DNA from: Desulfobacterium sp. | Lineage (GTDB): Bacteria > Desulfobacterota > Desulfobacteria > Desulfobacterales > Desulfobacteraceae | Length of the DNA: 64,000 bases | NCBI GenBank assembly: GCA_016342325.1 | Contig: JAEINR010000014.1 | Span: 32,359 to 96,358 of the forward strand | Direction: 5' to 3' | In this document: positions 8,117 to 17,350 of the stretch, one piece after another | Layout: every line of letters starts with the position of its first letter | Position numbering within the stretch: the first letter of the stretch is position 1 | Notes under the pieces: generated by a model | What the model saw: the letters and a program-made list of their open reading frames with translations, nothing else | What the model was told of the DNA's origin: nothing | Databases searched by the model: none | Translations under genes and position numbers: made by a program

Positions 8117-9445
8117 CTAATTATAGGTTTTTTCGAAGGTCCTGAGCTGGATGTTACTTCGCTTGACCGCATTGTCCAGGGCCGCCTCGGGTGTCTTGGA
8201 GCCGTTCCAGACAAGCTCTAGCTCTTCGTTGATGATGTTTCGGATCTGGACAAAGTAGCCCAGGCGAAGGCCCCTTGAGATCTCCGTGGGAACGGCGCGG
8301 TTGAGCTGGGTGATGCCCACTTCCTGGAGGGGGTTCTCCGTGTAGTATCCCTTGGCCTTGAGATCGTTGTATGCGTCCAGGGTGATGGGGAAATAGCCGG
8401 TTTCTTTGTGCCAGTATTCCTGCATCTCATTGCTGGAAAGGAACTTGAGGAAGGCGGCAACGCCCTTGTACTCTTTTTTCTTGTGGCCTTTGAGCACCCA
8501 GAGGGAGGCGCCGCCGATGATGCTGTTCTGGAGCTTGGTTGTCCCAGCCTCCACGGGCAGGGGCGCCGCATCCCACTTAAAATCCTTGACTGCGGATTTC
8601 AACTTGGCAATGCCGGAGATGCTGTCGATATAAAAGGCCGCGTTCTGGGAGATAAACTCGGATTTGGGGCCCTGGTATTTCTGTCCGCCGTACATGAAAC
8701 GCTTGTCTGCGGTCCAGCTCTTGAGGCGCTCAATGTGCTTCAGGACCTGGGGGTTGTTGATCTGAAGCTCAGTGTCAAGGCCCTTGTACCCATTGGCCTT
8801 GCTTGCAAAGGGAAGGTTGTGGATGGCGCTGTAGTTCTCGATCTGGGTCCAGGACTGCCAGGCGGTTACCATGCCGGCGGGCGCAATGCCTTCCTCCACG
8901 AGCTTTTTGGTGATCTCCCCAAGCTGGTCCCAGGTGATGGGGTCTGTTTTGGAAAGGGGCTTGATGCCGGCCTTTTCAAGCATGGACACGTTGTAGTACA
9001 TGATGGGAGTGGAAGAGTTAAAGGGCATGGACATGAGGTTGCCGTCGGCATTCATGTAGTAGGAGAGCACGGCCTGGAGATAGTTGTCCCAGTTGATGTT
9101 GTGACCTGCGTCTGCCATGAGCTTGTATACCGGGTAGACAGCGCCTGACAGCATCATGGTCTGGGTGCCCACCTCAAAAACCTGGAGAATATGGGGCTGT
9201 TTCTTGGCCCTGAAGGCGGCGACGCCCGCGTTCATGGTCTCGTCATAGTTGCCCTTGTTGGTGCCGACCACTTTGTATTCCGTCTGTGAGGCGTTGAACG
9301 CTTCGATCATGTGGTCCACAACTTTTCCCCTGGCGCTTCTCATGGCGTGCCACCACTCGATGGTGACCGGTTCTGCAAACACGCCTGCGGGCATGGCAAG
9401 CCCCAGTGCAACAATGGTGCAAACAAACAATTTGCGCAGCTTCAT
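8117..9445 (-). CDS. ugpB: Glycerol-3-phosphate-binding protein UgpB
   Basis: The 442-residue periplasmic solute-binding protein has a classical signal peptide (MKLRKLFVC... with likely cleavage after VFA at residue 24). The mature protein begins with TIEWWHAMRSARGKVVD and contains NKGNYDETMNAGVAAFRAKK and ILQVFEVGTQTMMLSGAV, which closely follow E. coli UgpB. It captures glycerol-3-phosphate or glycerophosphodiesters and delivers them to UgpA/UgpE. AGGAGG precedes the ATG. It is the first gene of the operon and is divergent from ugpC. Confidence 0.92.
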   Translation of the reverse strand: MKLRKLFVCTIVALGLAMPAGVFAEPVTIEWWHAMRSARGKVVDHMIEAFNASQTEYKVVGTNKGNYDETMNAGVAAFRAKKQPHILQVFEVGTQTMMLSGAVYPVYKLMADAGHNINWDNYLQAVLSYYMNADGNLMSMPFNSSTPIMYYNVSMLEKAGIKPLSKTDPITWDQLGEITKKLVEEGIAPAGMVTAWQSWTQIENYSAIHNLPFASKANGYKGLDTELQINNPQVLKHIERLKSWTADKRFMYGGQKYQGPKSEFISQNAAFYIDSISGIAKLKSAVKDFKWDAAPLPVEAGTTKLQNSIIGGASLWVLKGHKKKEYKGVAAFLKFLSSNEMQEYWHKETGYFPITLDAYNDLKAKGYYTENPLQEVGITQLNRAVPTEISRGLRLGYFVQIRNIINEELELVWNGSKTPEAALDNAVKRSNIQLRTFEKTYN

Positions 9446-9473
9446 ATTCCTTTTTCCTCCTGGTTAATGGTCT

Positions 9474-9490
9474 TTCAATTCGTAATTGAA
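9474..9490. promoter_or_regulatory. Palindrome upstream of ugpB (possible operator)
   Basis: A perfect 7-3-7 inverted repeat, TTCAATT-CGT-AATTGAA, lies about 30 bases before the ugpB start in the ugpB/ugpC divergent gap. Its size and place fit a repressor or activator site. I do not see an E. coli-like Pho box. Confidence 0.4.
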
Positions 9491-9611
9491 CATGATTGTT
9501 CCCTTTCTTACAGGAAACAGCTATCCTATTTCAATATGAATTAATCGGTAATTACAATAGAGTCAAGATTAAAATTTCAGAGAAAAACGATTGCGCGATT
9601 GCCTTTTTTCC

Positions 9612-9713
9612 TATTATGTGGTTTTTAGAAAAAATATGAACACGGAAAACACGGGCGAATTCATTATTATGGGTTTTTTAGAAAAATTGTGAACATGGAA
9701 AACACGGGCGAAT
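9612..9713. repeat. Tandem direct repeat upstream of ugpC (two ~50 bp units)
   Basis: Two near-identical units, about 9612-9660 and 9664-9713, both contain TTTTTAGAAAAA, TGAACA and GGAAAACACGGGCGAAT. The second ends 17 bases before the ugpC start and so covers the position where its promoter should be. There are only two units, so it is not a CRISPR. Confidence 0.85.
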
Positions 9714-9730
9714 AAAATATAGGATATGGA

Positions 9731-10828
9731 ATGGCTGAATTAAAAATCAATGATGTTGTAAAGCGATATGGAAAAACCGAAGTGGTCCACGGCATTAACC
9801 TGGATGTTAAGGACAAGGAGTTCCTCGTGCTGGTGGGACCCTCGGGCTGCGGGAAATCCACCCTTTTGCGCATGGTGGCGGGTCTTGAGGAAATCAGCCA
9901 GGGAACCATCTCTATTGACGGTAAGGTGATTAACGATGTGGCGCCCAAGGACAGGGGGCTTGCCATGGTGTTCCAGAACTATGCCCTTTATCCCCACATG
10001 GATGTGTTCAACAACATGTCCTTTGGCCTTAAGATCTCCAAGACGCCTAAGGCGGAGATTCAGCAGCGGGTGGAGGAGGTGGCCGGGATCCTCGGACTTG
10101 AAGCGCTGCTCTATCGAAAGCCCCACGAACTGTCCGGTGGTCAGCGCCAGCGGGTGGCCATGGGACGGGCCATGGTGAGAAAGCCTTCCATGTTCCTGTT
10201 TGACGAACCCTTGTCAAACCTGGACGCCAAGCTCAGGATTCAGATGCGGGCCGAGATAAAGTTGCTGCATCAGCGGGTGGATTCCACCATCATCTATGTG
10301 ACCCACGACCAGGTGGAGGCCATGACCCTGGCAGACCGGATTGTAGTGCTTCGGGACGGGTATATTGAACAGGTGGGCACCCCCCTTGAACTGTTTTTAA
10401 ATCCGGTGAATACCTTTGTTGCGGGCTTCATCGGCACCCCGCCCATGAATCTGCTGGATTGTACCGTTAAACAGACCGGGGAGGATGTTTCTTTGTGCTT
10501 TGAAGGGGGCCTTGAGATCCCTGTGCCCCGGAAGAACGGAACCGACCTCAGGGACGGCCAAAAGGTGGTCATGGGCCTTAGAACCGAAGAGATGATGCCT
10601 GCGGATATGGCCGAAGAACTCCCCGATGCCTGGACATTCGATGGCATTGTTGATGTGGTGGAGCCCCTTGGTAACGAGACCCACCTCCATGTAAATTTCA
10701 ATGGGGTCAGGATGATTGCACGGAGCGAGGGTCGCAGGATCATCCATCCCAGAGAGGCGCTCCGGATCGCCATGGACCTGAACCAGCTCCATATCTTTGA
10801 TGCTGAAACCACCCTGGTGGTCTACTAA
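9731..10828 (+). CDS. ugpC: Glycerol-3-phosphate ABC transporter ATPase UgpC
   Basis: The 365-residue ATP-binding subunit of the MalK/UgpC class has a Walker [10 protein letters not shown] at 37-45, a Q-loop with [12 protein letters not shown], the ABC signature ELSGGQRQR, Walker [13 protein letters not shown] and an H-loop VTHDQ. The C-terminal TOBE region (about 240-365) is the regulatory domain typical of MalK-type ATPases. It should power UgpA/UgpE on the cytoplasmic side. It is divergent from ugpB rather than being in the same operon as in E. coli. The ATG at 9731 follows AGGA; the ATG 6 bases upstream is out of frame and stops at once. Confidence 0.92.
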   Translation: MAELKINDVVKRYGKTEVVHGINLDVKDKEFLVLVGPSGCGKSTLLRMVAGLEEISQGTISIDGKVINDVAPKDRGLAMVFQNYALYPHMDVFNNMSFGLKISKTPKAEIQQRVEEVAGILGLEALLYRKPHELSGGQRQRVAMGRAMVRKPSMFLFDEPLSNLDAKLRIQMRAEIKLLHQRVDSTIIYVTHDQVEAMTLADRIVVLRDGYIEQVGTPLELFLNPVNTFVAGFIGTPPMNLLDCTVKQTGEDVSLCFEGGLEIPVPRKNGTDLRDGQKVVMGLRTEEMMPADMAEELPDAWTFDGIVDVVEPLGNETHLHVNFNGVRMIARSEGRRIIHPREALRIAMDLNQLHIFDAETTLVVY

Positions 10829-10876
10829 CCGTAGAAGGGGAGTTGTAGGGGATGTTCAATTTTCTTTTTCGTTTTT

Positions 10877-10947
10877 CAGCTCTGATTTTCGTGTTTTTGT
10901 GGCATGAAAATCAGAGCGTTATCTCTGATTCTGGCTTGGCCGGGTTA
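10877..10947 (+). repeat. Dispersed intergenic element, family 1, copy A
   Basis: It contains the family core GCTCTGATTTTC and the tail GGCTTGGCCGGGTTA. In this copy the core forms a perfect 12 bp inverted repeat (10879-10890 with 10906-10917, 15-base loop). It lies between the convergent ends of ugpC and the DHH gene and may double as a transcription stop. Confidence 0.75.
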
Positions 10948-10949
10948 GG

Positions 10950-11849
10950 TTAGGCCTCCTGGTTGGCCCCAAGGATCGCCAGGACCTCTTCCAGTACCCT
11001 GTCGGCATCCCGGGCATCGAGGCTGCATCCGCCTGCACCGGCATGGCCTCCCCCGCCATAGTTGGAAAGAAGCTTTCCCACGTTGACCCGGCAGGTTGGG
11101 TTGAAGATCGAATGACCGATGCTCATGAGAACGCTCTTTTTTCCAGAATCAGCATACCGTATCTTGATGCTGGCATGGCTCTGGGGGAAGAGACAGTATG
11201 TGAGGAACCGGTTTCCCGAAGGAACGGTTTCCATGGATCGGAAATCGGCAATGGAGATGGTTCCGTGGTGGATGACCGTGTGCTGCTTCAGGATGTCCAC
11301 ATAGAGGCGGTTCTCCTCGACCACTTCGTTACACCGCTGTTTCACCTCGGGATCCGCCATCACCTCAAGGATGGTCTGTTCCCGTAACATGGCAACAAGC
11401 CGGTTCCAATAGGGCGGATCTGTTTCGTCACGGTTTTTCACGGACATGGAGAGAAGGATGTAGGGATAGGCCTCGGGGCGAAGGACCTGGTCCTCGTTGA
11501 GGTCTGCTGCATCGATGATGTCGGTCCAATGGATCAGCTCGTCATACTCCCTTGGCAGCCGGTTGGCGCTCCGGTAGTACTCATAGGCGACCCCGGCTGC
11601 AGAGGGGGCGATCTTAAAGGCGCCCTCGATTTTCTCCTCTGCTTGGTTGGAGACGTGGTGGTCAAACCAGACAGAGCAGCGGGGATCATGGGGGAGGTTG
11701 GCCATGATATCACCCTCCCGGATCTCGGCTTCCCTGTTCTGAACCTGGCTCGGTTCTATCCAGAGGGCCGGGGCATTGATTTCTTCGGCTTCATGGATGA
11801 TCACGGCGCAGACAATTCCATCAAAATCGGGTCTTGTTACTATTCTCAT
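10950..11849 (-). CDS. DHH/DHHA1-family phosphoesterase
   Basis: The 299-residue protein starts MRIVTRPDFDGIVCAVI, with the DxD metal-binding motif, then has VWFDHHVSN, the DHH triad, near residue 63, and ends with a DHHA1 domain containing YGGGGHAGAGG. The family includes RecJ-like exonucleases, nano-RNases, cyclic-dinucleotide phosphodiesterases and exopolyphosphatases. There is no membrane segment or extra domain, so a cytosolic phosphoesterase acting on short oligonucleotides or polyphosphate is likely, but the substrate is open. It is transcribed alone; a perfect TATAAT on the minus strand at 11894-11899 could be its -10 box, though the -35 is poor. Confidence 0.85.
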   Translation of the reverse strand: MRIVTRPDFDGIVCAVIIHEAEEINAPALWIEPSQVQNREAEIREGDIMANLPHDPRCSVWFDHHVSNQAEEKIEGAFKIAPSAAGVAYEYYRSANRLPREYDELIHWTDIIDAADLNEDQVLRPEAYPYILLSMSVKNRDETDPPYWNRLVAMLREQTILEVMADPEVKQRCNEVVEENRLYVDILKQHTVIHHGTISIADFRSMETVPSGNRFLTYCLFPQSHASIKIRYADSGKKSVLMSIGHSIFNPTCRVNVGKLLSNYGGGGHAGAGGCSLDARDADRVLEEVLAILGANQEA

Positions 11850-11980
11850 AATAAAATGTACACATTTTGGATTTTAGGGTAGCATGGTGACTGATTATAC
11901 GTCCTCCATGACAAAAGAATTAATCATTATCACACCCTTTTTTCTTTCTCAAGGAGAACCTGGTGATCCCTAAGCGTCCT

Positions 11981-12047
11981 ATCTCTGATTTTCGCGTTAT
12001 TTGAGCAAGAGAGTCAGAACGCTTTTGGGGTTCCGGCTTGTCCGGAT
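11981..12047 (+). repeat. Dispersed intergenic element, family 1, copy B
   Basis: It shows the family core CTCTGATTTTCGCGTTATTT, the opposing arm GTCAGAAC and the tail TTCCGGCTTGTCCGGATT. It lies in the 284-base divergent gap between the DHH gene and the FapA-like gene; nothing else is recognisable in that gap apart from the possible promoter of the DHH gene. Confidence 0.72.
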
Positions 12048-12133
12048 TCGGAGGAAACCCTTGACACAGGCACGGATTTGGTTGAGAAAAGAGGGGGCGT
12101 ATTACTTATACCTTAAAACTGGAACGGATAATT

Positions 12134-14398
12134 GTGAAACAGATCCCTGATGTTCCCTCCATGGGAGAGCTTGCCGTCCAATACGGTACCATAGACAGGC
12201 AACAGCTGGACCGTCTCCTCCCCCTGTTGAACCAGACAGGTCTCTCTTTTGTGCAACTCATGCAGCAGGAGAAGATGGCCACCGACTACCAGATCAGTCT
12301 GCTATCTCTTATACGGGAGTTCCTCGTCATTAAGCACCAAGGGGAGAAATTCGGCCAGTTGGCTGTTGAAAAGGGTTTTGTCACAAGGGAAGAGGTGGAT
12401 GAGGCCCTGAAACAACAACTCCAGGAGTTCAGAAAGGCCAAGCTCAAGCGCCTGATCGGTGACATCCTTGTGGGTGCCGGGGTGATCACCCCGGAACAGA
12501 AGGAGGTCATCGCCCGGGAACAAAAACTTTTGGAATTTCAGCCTTCCATGGCCCAGGCGGCGGTGGGCGGTCCCAGAGATCTGGAACTCACGCCTGAAGT
12601 GCGGCATTTTCTCAAGATACGGGGGCTGGACAAGATTTTTGCCGCCACCGTGGTTGAAAAGGGGTTTGCAACCAAGGAACAGGTGGACACATCCCTTAAG
12701 GCCCAGACCATGGTGTTCAAGGGCCAGGGGACCATCAGCCTCCTTGGGGATATTATGGTCTCAAAGGGCTTTTTGACCCATGGGCAGCGGGACTTGATCC
12801 TGGCCGAACAGAAGCGGCTGGAAACGGTTCCAGCAACGGATGTGTCCGGTACAGCGCCCGAACCCAATATTGACATTCTGATCTCCGATGATGCCATGGA
12901 GGCCTGGGTCGAGATGCCGAAAACCAAAACAACCGACCCGTCGTTGGCCGGGATCAAAGCAGCCCTGGCCGGGATGGGGGTCACCCACGGCTTGCTTAGC
13001 GATGCCTTGATGAAGTGTTGCATGGACAAAAAAATGCCCCGTTTCATGGCCGCAAAGGGCGATCTGCCCACGCTTTTCGGAGATATCCAGGTGAACTACC
13101 TGTTTGAGATTCAAACGGGGGAGACAGAGGACAACGGGCTTGCGCCCCGGGTGGAACGGGGTGAGGTCCTGGCCGCATTGGAAAGGCGTGTGACAACGAC
13201 CCAGGGATGTGATGTCTTTGGAAACAGCGTGGCAAAGGTGCTGCCCAAAAGGATCGCCGGTTTCAGCTGCGGCAGGGGGGCACGGCTCTCCAAGGAGCGT
13301 TTCAAGGTGCTTGCGGGCACCAGGGGAATTCCCTTTCTGTCACTTCTGGGTCGCCCCTACGTTTTTCCCGAGATCAATGTGCTCGATGATGCAGATTTAA
13401 GATTCGGCCCTATCCAGGAGTTCTCCTCCATCAAGGTGACAGGCATTCTGACCGGGGCCTATCCGGTGAAAGCCGGCAGGGTCAAAGCCCGGGAGATCAG
13501 GGGTGCCGACATTGTGAGCCTCGGTGATATATCTGTCTCCATCGGTATCACCAATGCCGTCATCAGAACCCAGGGCAGTGTCCGGGCAAAGTACATACAC
13601 AACTCGACCATCGAGGCCTTTGGAGACGTCATTGTGGACCATGAGATCCTGGACTCCACCATCACCATCAGCGGCCGCTGTTCGGCCGAAAACAGCCGGG
13701 TCATTGCCTCCACGGTTTCGGCAAAGGGGGGTGTTGCGGTCGGGGGCGTGGGAAGTGATGTCACCGCGCCTTGCCATCTCAGCGCCGGCAGGGAGGATCA
13801 TCTGCTGATCGAGCTTGAAAGGATCGCCAACCATATCGACCAGACCCGGGAAGCCCTCGATAAACTTGAAAACAGGGCCGGGGAATTGAAGGGGGAGATC
13901 AAGGGACTCTTTGAGAAGATGGTGGACATCAAACGCTTCCATGACACGGCCGAACAGGAAAGGGAGAGGGCCCGGCAGCACCTTGAAGCCACCCCCGATT
14001 CTGGAACGGACCCTTCGAGGGCCAAGACCGTCAAGCTTGTGAAGGCCCTTGACAAAAGACTGGTTTCCGCATTGGCTGCATTGAAGGATCTCAACACACG
14101 GAAAAGGGTTATTGGCAAGAAGCTGACCGCCGTAAAGGAGAAGGGTGCGGCTGTGAGGCCGGGGGTGGAGGCCGAGGTTCATCGGTTTGAGCAGCAACGG
14201 TTTGCCCTGATTGAGTGGAGCCGGAAACGCCCTGGTGCAGCTGAGATTGTCGTCAAAGGGAGGATCGCCCAGGAAACGGTGCTAACCGGGCAATTGAGTT
14301 CAACAACGGTTCAGAACTCCTGCCAGGGGGTGAAGATCCTTGAGACTAAAAAAGCCGGGGTTCCGGAAAAATATGAATTAATCCTGAAACCGTTTTAA
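12134..14398 (+). CDS. FapA-family (DUF342) protein
   Basis: The 754-residue cytoplasmic protein has three parts. Residues 1-230 contain two or three helical repeats of the type FGQLAVEKGFVTREEVDEAL and LGDIMVSKGFLTHGQRDLIL. The middle part, about 250-560, is the DUF342/FapA beta-helix (VLPKRIAGFSCGRGARL, then repeated short beta units around AEFGDVIVDH-like turns). A coiled coil at about 565-680 is followed by a short beta end with VKGRIAQETVLTG. FapA proteins are widespread near flagellar or polar genes, but their exact job is unresolved. No flagellar genes are adjacent. The start is a GTG; no better site is seen. A family-1 repeat lies just upstream. Confidence 0.8.
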   Translation: MKQIPDVPSMGELAVQYGTIDRQQLDRLLPLLNQTGLSFVQLMQQEKMATDYQISLLSLIREFLVIKHQGEKFGQLAVEKGFVTREEVDEALKQQLQEFRKAKLKRLIGDILVGAGVITPEQKEVIAREQKLLEFQPSMAQAAVGGPRDLELTPEVRHFLKIRGLDKIFAATVVEKGFATKEQVDTSLKAQTMVFKGQGTISLLGDIMVSKGFLTHGQRDLILAEQKRLETVPATDVSGTAPEPNIDILISDDAMEAWVEMPKTKTTDPSLAGIKAALAGMGVTHGLLSDALMKCCMDKKMPRFMAAKGDLPTLFGDIQVNYLFEIQTGETEDNGLAPRVERGEVLAALERRVTTTQGCDVFGNSVAKVLPKRIAGFSCGRGARLSKERFKVLAGTRGIPFLSLLGRPYVFPEINVLDDADLRFGPIQEFSSIKVTGILTGAYPVKAGRVKAREIRGADIVSLGDISVSIGITNAVIRTQGSVRAKYIHNSTIEAFGDVIVDHEILDSTITISGRCSAENSRVIASTVSAKGGVAVGGVGSDVTAPCHLSAGREDHLLIELERIANHIDQTREALDKLENRAGELKGEIKGLFEKMVDIKRFHDTAEQERERARQHLEATPDSGTDPSRAKTVKLVKALDKRLVSALAALKDLNTRKRVIGKKLTAVKEKGAAVRPGVEAEVHRFEQQRFALIEWSRKRPGAAEIVVKGRIAQETVLTGQLSSTTVQNSCQGVKILETKKAGVPEKYELILKPF

Positions 14399-14416
14399 CT
14401 CCCCCCTCTGAAGCGC

Positions 14417-14440
14417 ATTTAACCGGTCCTTTGGTTAAAT
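14417..14440 (+). terminator. Possible terminator after the FapA-like gene
   Basis: An 8 bp stem (ATTTAACC with GGTTAAAT) encloses an 8-base loop and is followed by TTTT. It overlaps the last codons of the convergent thpR gene, so it must serve coding and termination at once. The T tail is short. Confidence 0.4.
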
Positions 14441-15015
14441 TTTGCCCTGAACATCCGGGTATGAACGGCCCTGGAAGGCGTAAGAACGCTCTGGTACAGA
14501 TCAAGGCCGGTGCACTCAAAGCGCTCGGATGCAACGTCCTGAAACGCTTTTATCATCTCTCTCAGCTGTCGGCTATCCACCCGGGTTTTGAGCCGGGCCA
14601 GGGTCAGATGGGGGGAGAACCGCTTTTTCGACCGGGGAACCCCCGCCTTTCCAAGATGTCTATCCAGGCGCTGGTATAGGTCTGACAGGACCTCGTTTTC
14701 CGATCTCACCCCCGTCCAGATCACCCGGGCCCGTTTCACCGAAGGAAACACCCCAACCCCCCGGGCCTTCAATTCAAACGATTCGTGATCCCGGGCTGTT
14801 TGTTCAAGGGCCGCCAGGATGGGATCGATCTTTTCAGCCGGGGTGTCCCCCATGAATTTTAGGGTAAGATGCATGGTGTCCATCCCGGACCAGGCTGCCC
14901 TGAATCCCAGCTTTTTCAATGAAATTTGAACCCCTTCGAGGAAACGGACCACCTTGTCCGGTACCGGTATGGCAACAAAGAGTCTCAGACTTTTGTTGTT
15001 ATTTATAGTGACCAC
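14419..15015 (-). CDS. thpR: RNA 2',3'-cyclic phosphodiesterase ThpR (2'-5' RNA ligase family)
   Basis: The 198-residue protein of the 2H phosphoesterase family carries both catalytic HxT motifs: MHLTLKFMG near residue 50 and PHLTLARLK near 135. The N-terminus LRLFVAIPVPDKV is typical. ThpR opens 2',3'-cyclic phosphates on RNA ends and can ligate tRNA halves in vitro. Its divergent neighbour is a decayed rtcB, another RNA-end enzyme, which suggests a former RNA-repair pair. It overlaps the end of a terminator-like stem behind the convergent FapA-like gene. Confidence 0.9.
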   Translation of the reverse strand: MVTINNNKSLRLFVAIPVPDKVVRFLEGVQISLKKLGFRAAWSGMDTMHLTLKFMGDTPAEKIDPILAALEQTARDHESFELKARGVGVFPSVKRARVIWTGVRSENEVLSDLYQRLDRHLGKAGVPRSKKRFSPHLTLARLKTRVDSRQLREMIKAFQDVASERFECTGLDLYQSVLTPSRAVHTRMFRAKFNQRTG

Positions 15016-15118
15016 TGGTTATTCCTTTACAGAGTGCCCGTTGTTTTTTATAATGCGCCAAGTTGAAGTCAAACCATGTCATGTTGAATTTTACTGGGTT
15101 TGCAACGGGAACTCAATG

Positions 15119-15530
15119 ATAGAAGCGCAAACAACCCATTCCGGCGCTCCCTGGGAGAAATGGTCGGAAGGGCTTGAATATAGAAAATCAATGGAACTCA
15201 TGGGCAGATACGCATCTGCAAACCATGATATGATCCACCAGAGTGTGCTGAACCATCCGGGGGCAGTGTCTGTCCTGACCCTGGAGAACCATCACAACTT
15301 TGCATGGAAAATGTAGTGTGGGGATGAGGAGGTGATCGCTCACCTAAAAGGAGCGACTCCCGTAGACGAGGGAGTCTTTGGTGTTATTCCGGGATCCATG
15401 GCAACCCCTGCCTTTGATGTCATGGCGCAGCAAAAGGGTCTCGTGATGTTGTTGCCGGGTTTGACCCCAAGCGGGTCAATATGGCGCCTTCCGACAGAAG
15501 AAAAAGAGAAAGCGATAATTTCCAAGTGAA
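15119..15530 (+). pseudogene. Remnant of RNA ligase rtcB with an in-frame amber stop
   Basis: One reading frame gives GRYASANHDMIHQSVL, then TLENHHNFAWK, a TAG stop at 15314-15316, then EEVIAHLKGATP and FGVIPGSMATPAF. These match consecutive conserved RtcB segments (ENHHNFAWK, HRKGATP, GVIPGSM) with no change of frame. RtcB is about 400-480 residues long; here the N-terminal metal-binding part and the C-terminal third are missing, and the sequence after about 15440 no longer resembles RtcB. The key R of HRKGATP is L. It is therefore a fossil, not a working gene. It fills most of the 533-base gap between thpR and the oxidoreductase. Confidence 0.75.
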
Positions 15531-15548
15531 AAAGTTCAAGGAGATACC

Positions 15549-17276
15549 ATGTCAAAAATATTGAGAATCAACACAAAAAACAAAACATATACGTTTGAGG
15601 ATGTACCCGAGGAGCTGGCAGGTCTGGGCGGCCGGGCCCTGACCTCAAAGATGGTGCTTAACGAAGTGCCTGCCACCTGCCACCCCCTGGGCCAGGCCAA
15701 CAAGATCATCTTTGCTCCGGGCCTGTTGTCAGGCTCTCCGGCCGCCAATTCGGGCAGGCTCTCCGCAGGGACCAAATCTCCCCTGACCGGCGGTATTAAG
15801 GAGAGTAACGCAGGCGGGCTTGTTTCCCAGAAGCTTGCAAAGCTTGAGATCAAGGCCGTCGTGCTGGAGGACAAACCCGAGGGTGACGACTACTCCATGG
15901 TCGTGATCAAGAAGGACAGCGTGGAGTTCCTCCCGGCAGACGAGTATGTTGGCAACGGCAACTACGACACCATGGAGAAGCTCTGGGACCGGTTCGGCAA
16001 GAAGACCGGCGTCATGTGCATCGGCCAGGCAGGGGAGCAGCGCCTCAAGGCGGCCAGCATCCATGTGGCAGATCCCCAGGGTACACCGGGCCGGGCCCTT
16101 GGCCGTGGCGGACTCGGTGCAGTCATGGGTTCCAAGAAGATTAAGGCGATCATCGTGGATGACAAAGGCACGTCCAGGCTGGCCATTGCAGATCCCGATG
16201 CTTTCAAGGTTGCCAACAAGCGATGGGTTGAGATGCTCAGAACCCATCCTGTGTGCGGAGAAGGGCTTCCCGCCCTTGGCACAGCAGTGCTTGTCAACGT
16301 GATCAACGAAGCCGGTGCCCTCCCCACAAAGAACTTCAGGACAGGTCGTTTTGACCATGCCCAGGAGATCAGCGGCGAGAAGATGGTCGAGAACATGGAG
16401 GCCAGGGGCGGCGTTGTTGCGGAAGGCTGCCATCCCGGCTGCGTCATGAAGTGCTCCCAGGTCTACCACGACAAGGATGGCAAGTACCTTACTTCCGGAT
16501 TCGAGTATGAGACCCTTTGGGCCTTTGGCGCCCACTGCCAGATCAAGGAGCTCGACGACATCGCCATGATGGACAGGCTCTGCGATGACTTTGGCGTTGA
16601 CACCATCGACACGGGTGTGGCCATTGGTATGGCCATGGAGGGCGGACTGATTCCCTGGGGCGACAGCAAGGCTGCCATCGAACTTGTTAAGGAGATCGGC
16701 AAGGGAACGCCCATGGGCAAGATCCTCGGCAGCGGCACCGCATTTACCGCAGACGCCCTGGGGGTCGACAGGATTCCTGCTGTCAAGCGCCAGGCCTTTC
16801 CCGCCTATGACCCGAGATCCGTCAAGGGCGTTGGCATCACCTATGCAACCTCCCCCATGGGCGCCGATCATACCGCAGGCTATGGCGTTACGGCCAACAT
16901 CCTTGCCGTTGGCGGCACCGTTGATCCCCTGAAAAAAGAGGGGAACCTGGAGCTTTCCAGGAACCTCCAGGTTGCCACCGCAGCCATTGATGCGGCAGGC
17001 CTTTGTCTCTTTGTCGCCTTCGCTGTCCTTGACAACGAGGACGGGGTGCAGACCATTGTTGACCTGCTCAACGCCCAGTACGGTATCAGCCTCACCCCGG
17101 ACGATGTGGTCAGCCTTGGCCAGTCCATCCTCAATGACGAGAAAGAGTTTAACCGCAGGGCCGGCTTTACCAAGAAAGACGACCAGCTCCCGGAAATGTT
17201 CAATGAGACCTTTCCTCCCCACGACACCACCTGGGATTTCTCAACCGACGAGCTCCAGGAGACCCTGAAGTTTTAA
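15549..17276 (+). CDS. Aldehyde:ferredoxin oxidoreductase (tungsten-dependent)
   Basis: The 575-residue AOR-family enzyme oxidises aldehydes to acids with ferredoxin as acceptor, using a tungsto-bispterin and one [4Fe-4S] cluster. The N-terminal domain shows GGRALTSK, SGRLSAGTKSPLTGGI and a Gly-rich RALGRGGLGAVMGSKKIKA stretch that binds the pterins. The cluster ligands are CHPGCVMKC plus the late Cys in AAGLCLF. AAGGAG precedes the ATG. Gene neighbours give no pathway; roles in aldehyde detoxification or amino-acid and alcohol oxidation are typical of sulfate reducers. A second copy of its last ten codons lies just downstream. Confidence 0.92.
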   Translation: MSKILRINTKNKTYTFEDVPEELAGLGGRALTSKMVLNEVPATCHPLGQANKIIFAPGLLSGSPAANSGRLSAGTKSPLTGGIKESNAGGLVSQKLAKLEIKAVVLEDKPEGDDYSMVVIKKDSVEFLPADEYVGNGNYDTMEKLWDRFGKKTGVMCIGQAGEQRLKAASIHVADPQGTPGRALGRGGLGAVMGSKKIKAIIVDDKGTSRLAIADPDAFKVANKRWVEMLRTHPVCGEGLPALGTAVLVNVINEAGALPTKNFRTGRFDHAQEISGEKMVENMEARGGVVAEGCHPGCVMKCSQVYHDKDGKYLTSGFEYETLWAFGAHCQIKELDDIAMMDRLCDDFGVDTIDTGVAIGMAMEGGLIPWGDSKAAIELVKEIGKGTPMGKILGSGTAFTADALGVDRIPAVKRQAFPAYDPRSVKGVGITYATSPMGADHTAGYGVTANILAVGGTVDPLKKEGNLELSRNLQVATAAIDAAGLCLFVAFAVLDNEDGVQTIVDLLNAQYGISLTPDDVVSLGQSILNDEKEFNRRAGFTKKDDQLPEMFNETFPPHDTTWDFSTDELQETLKF

Positions 17277-17320
17277 GCTTGACCTTGCCTGGTGGGCTTT
17301 AAAGGTTACAGAGGGCACGG

Positions 17321-17350
17321 GACGAACTCCAGGAAATACTGAAGTTATAG
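17321..17350 (+). pseudogene. Second, orphan copy of the oxidoreductase 3' end
   Basis: Ten codons here read DELQEILKL then stop, against DELQETLKF and stop at 17247-17276. The bases after each stop (GCTTGACCTTG against GCGTGACCCTTGG) are also alike. This looks like what remains of a tandem AOR paralogue deleted by recombination, or a short local duplication. Confidence 0.6.

Noticed and set aside
9612..9713. Possible CRISPR
   Set aside because: Only two adjacent units, no spacers and no cas genes.
14954..15118. A longer start for the frame containing the rtcB remnant
   Set aside because: It would overlap the 5' end of thpR and shows no RtcB similarity.
15314..15316. TAG in the rtcB remnant as a pyrrolysine codon
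   Set aside because: Both ends of rtcB are missing and a conserved Arg is lost, so decay is the simpler reading.
15729..17222. Antisense open frame of 497 codons across the aldehyde oxidoreductase
   Set aside because: The sense strand encodes a full AOR with cofactor motifs; the antisense protein has no motifs and follows from codon bias.
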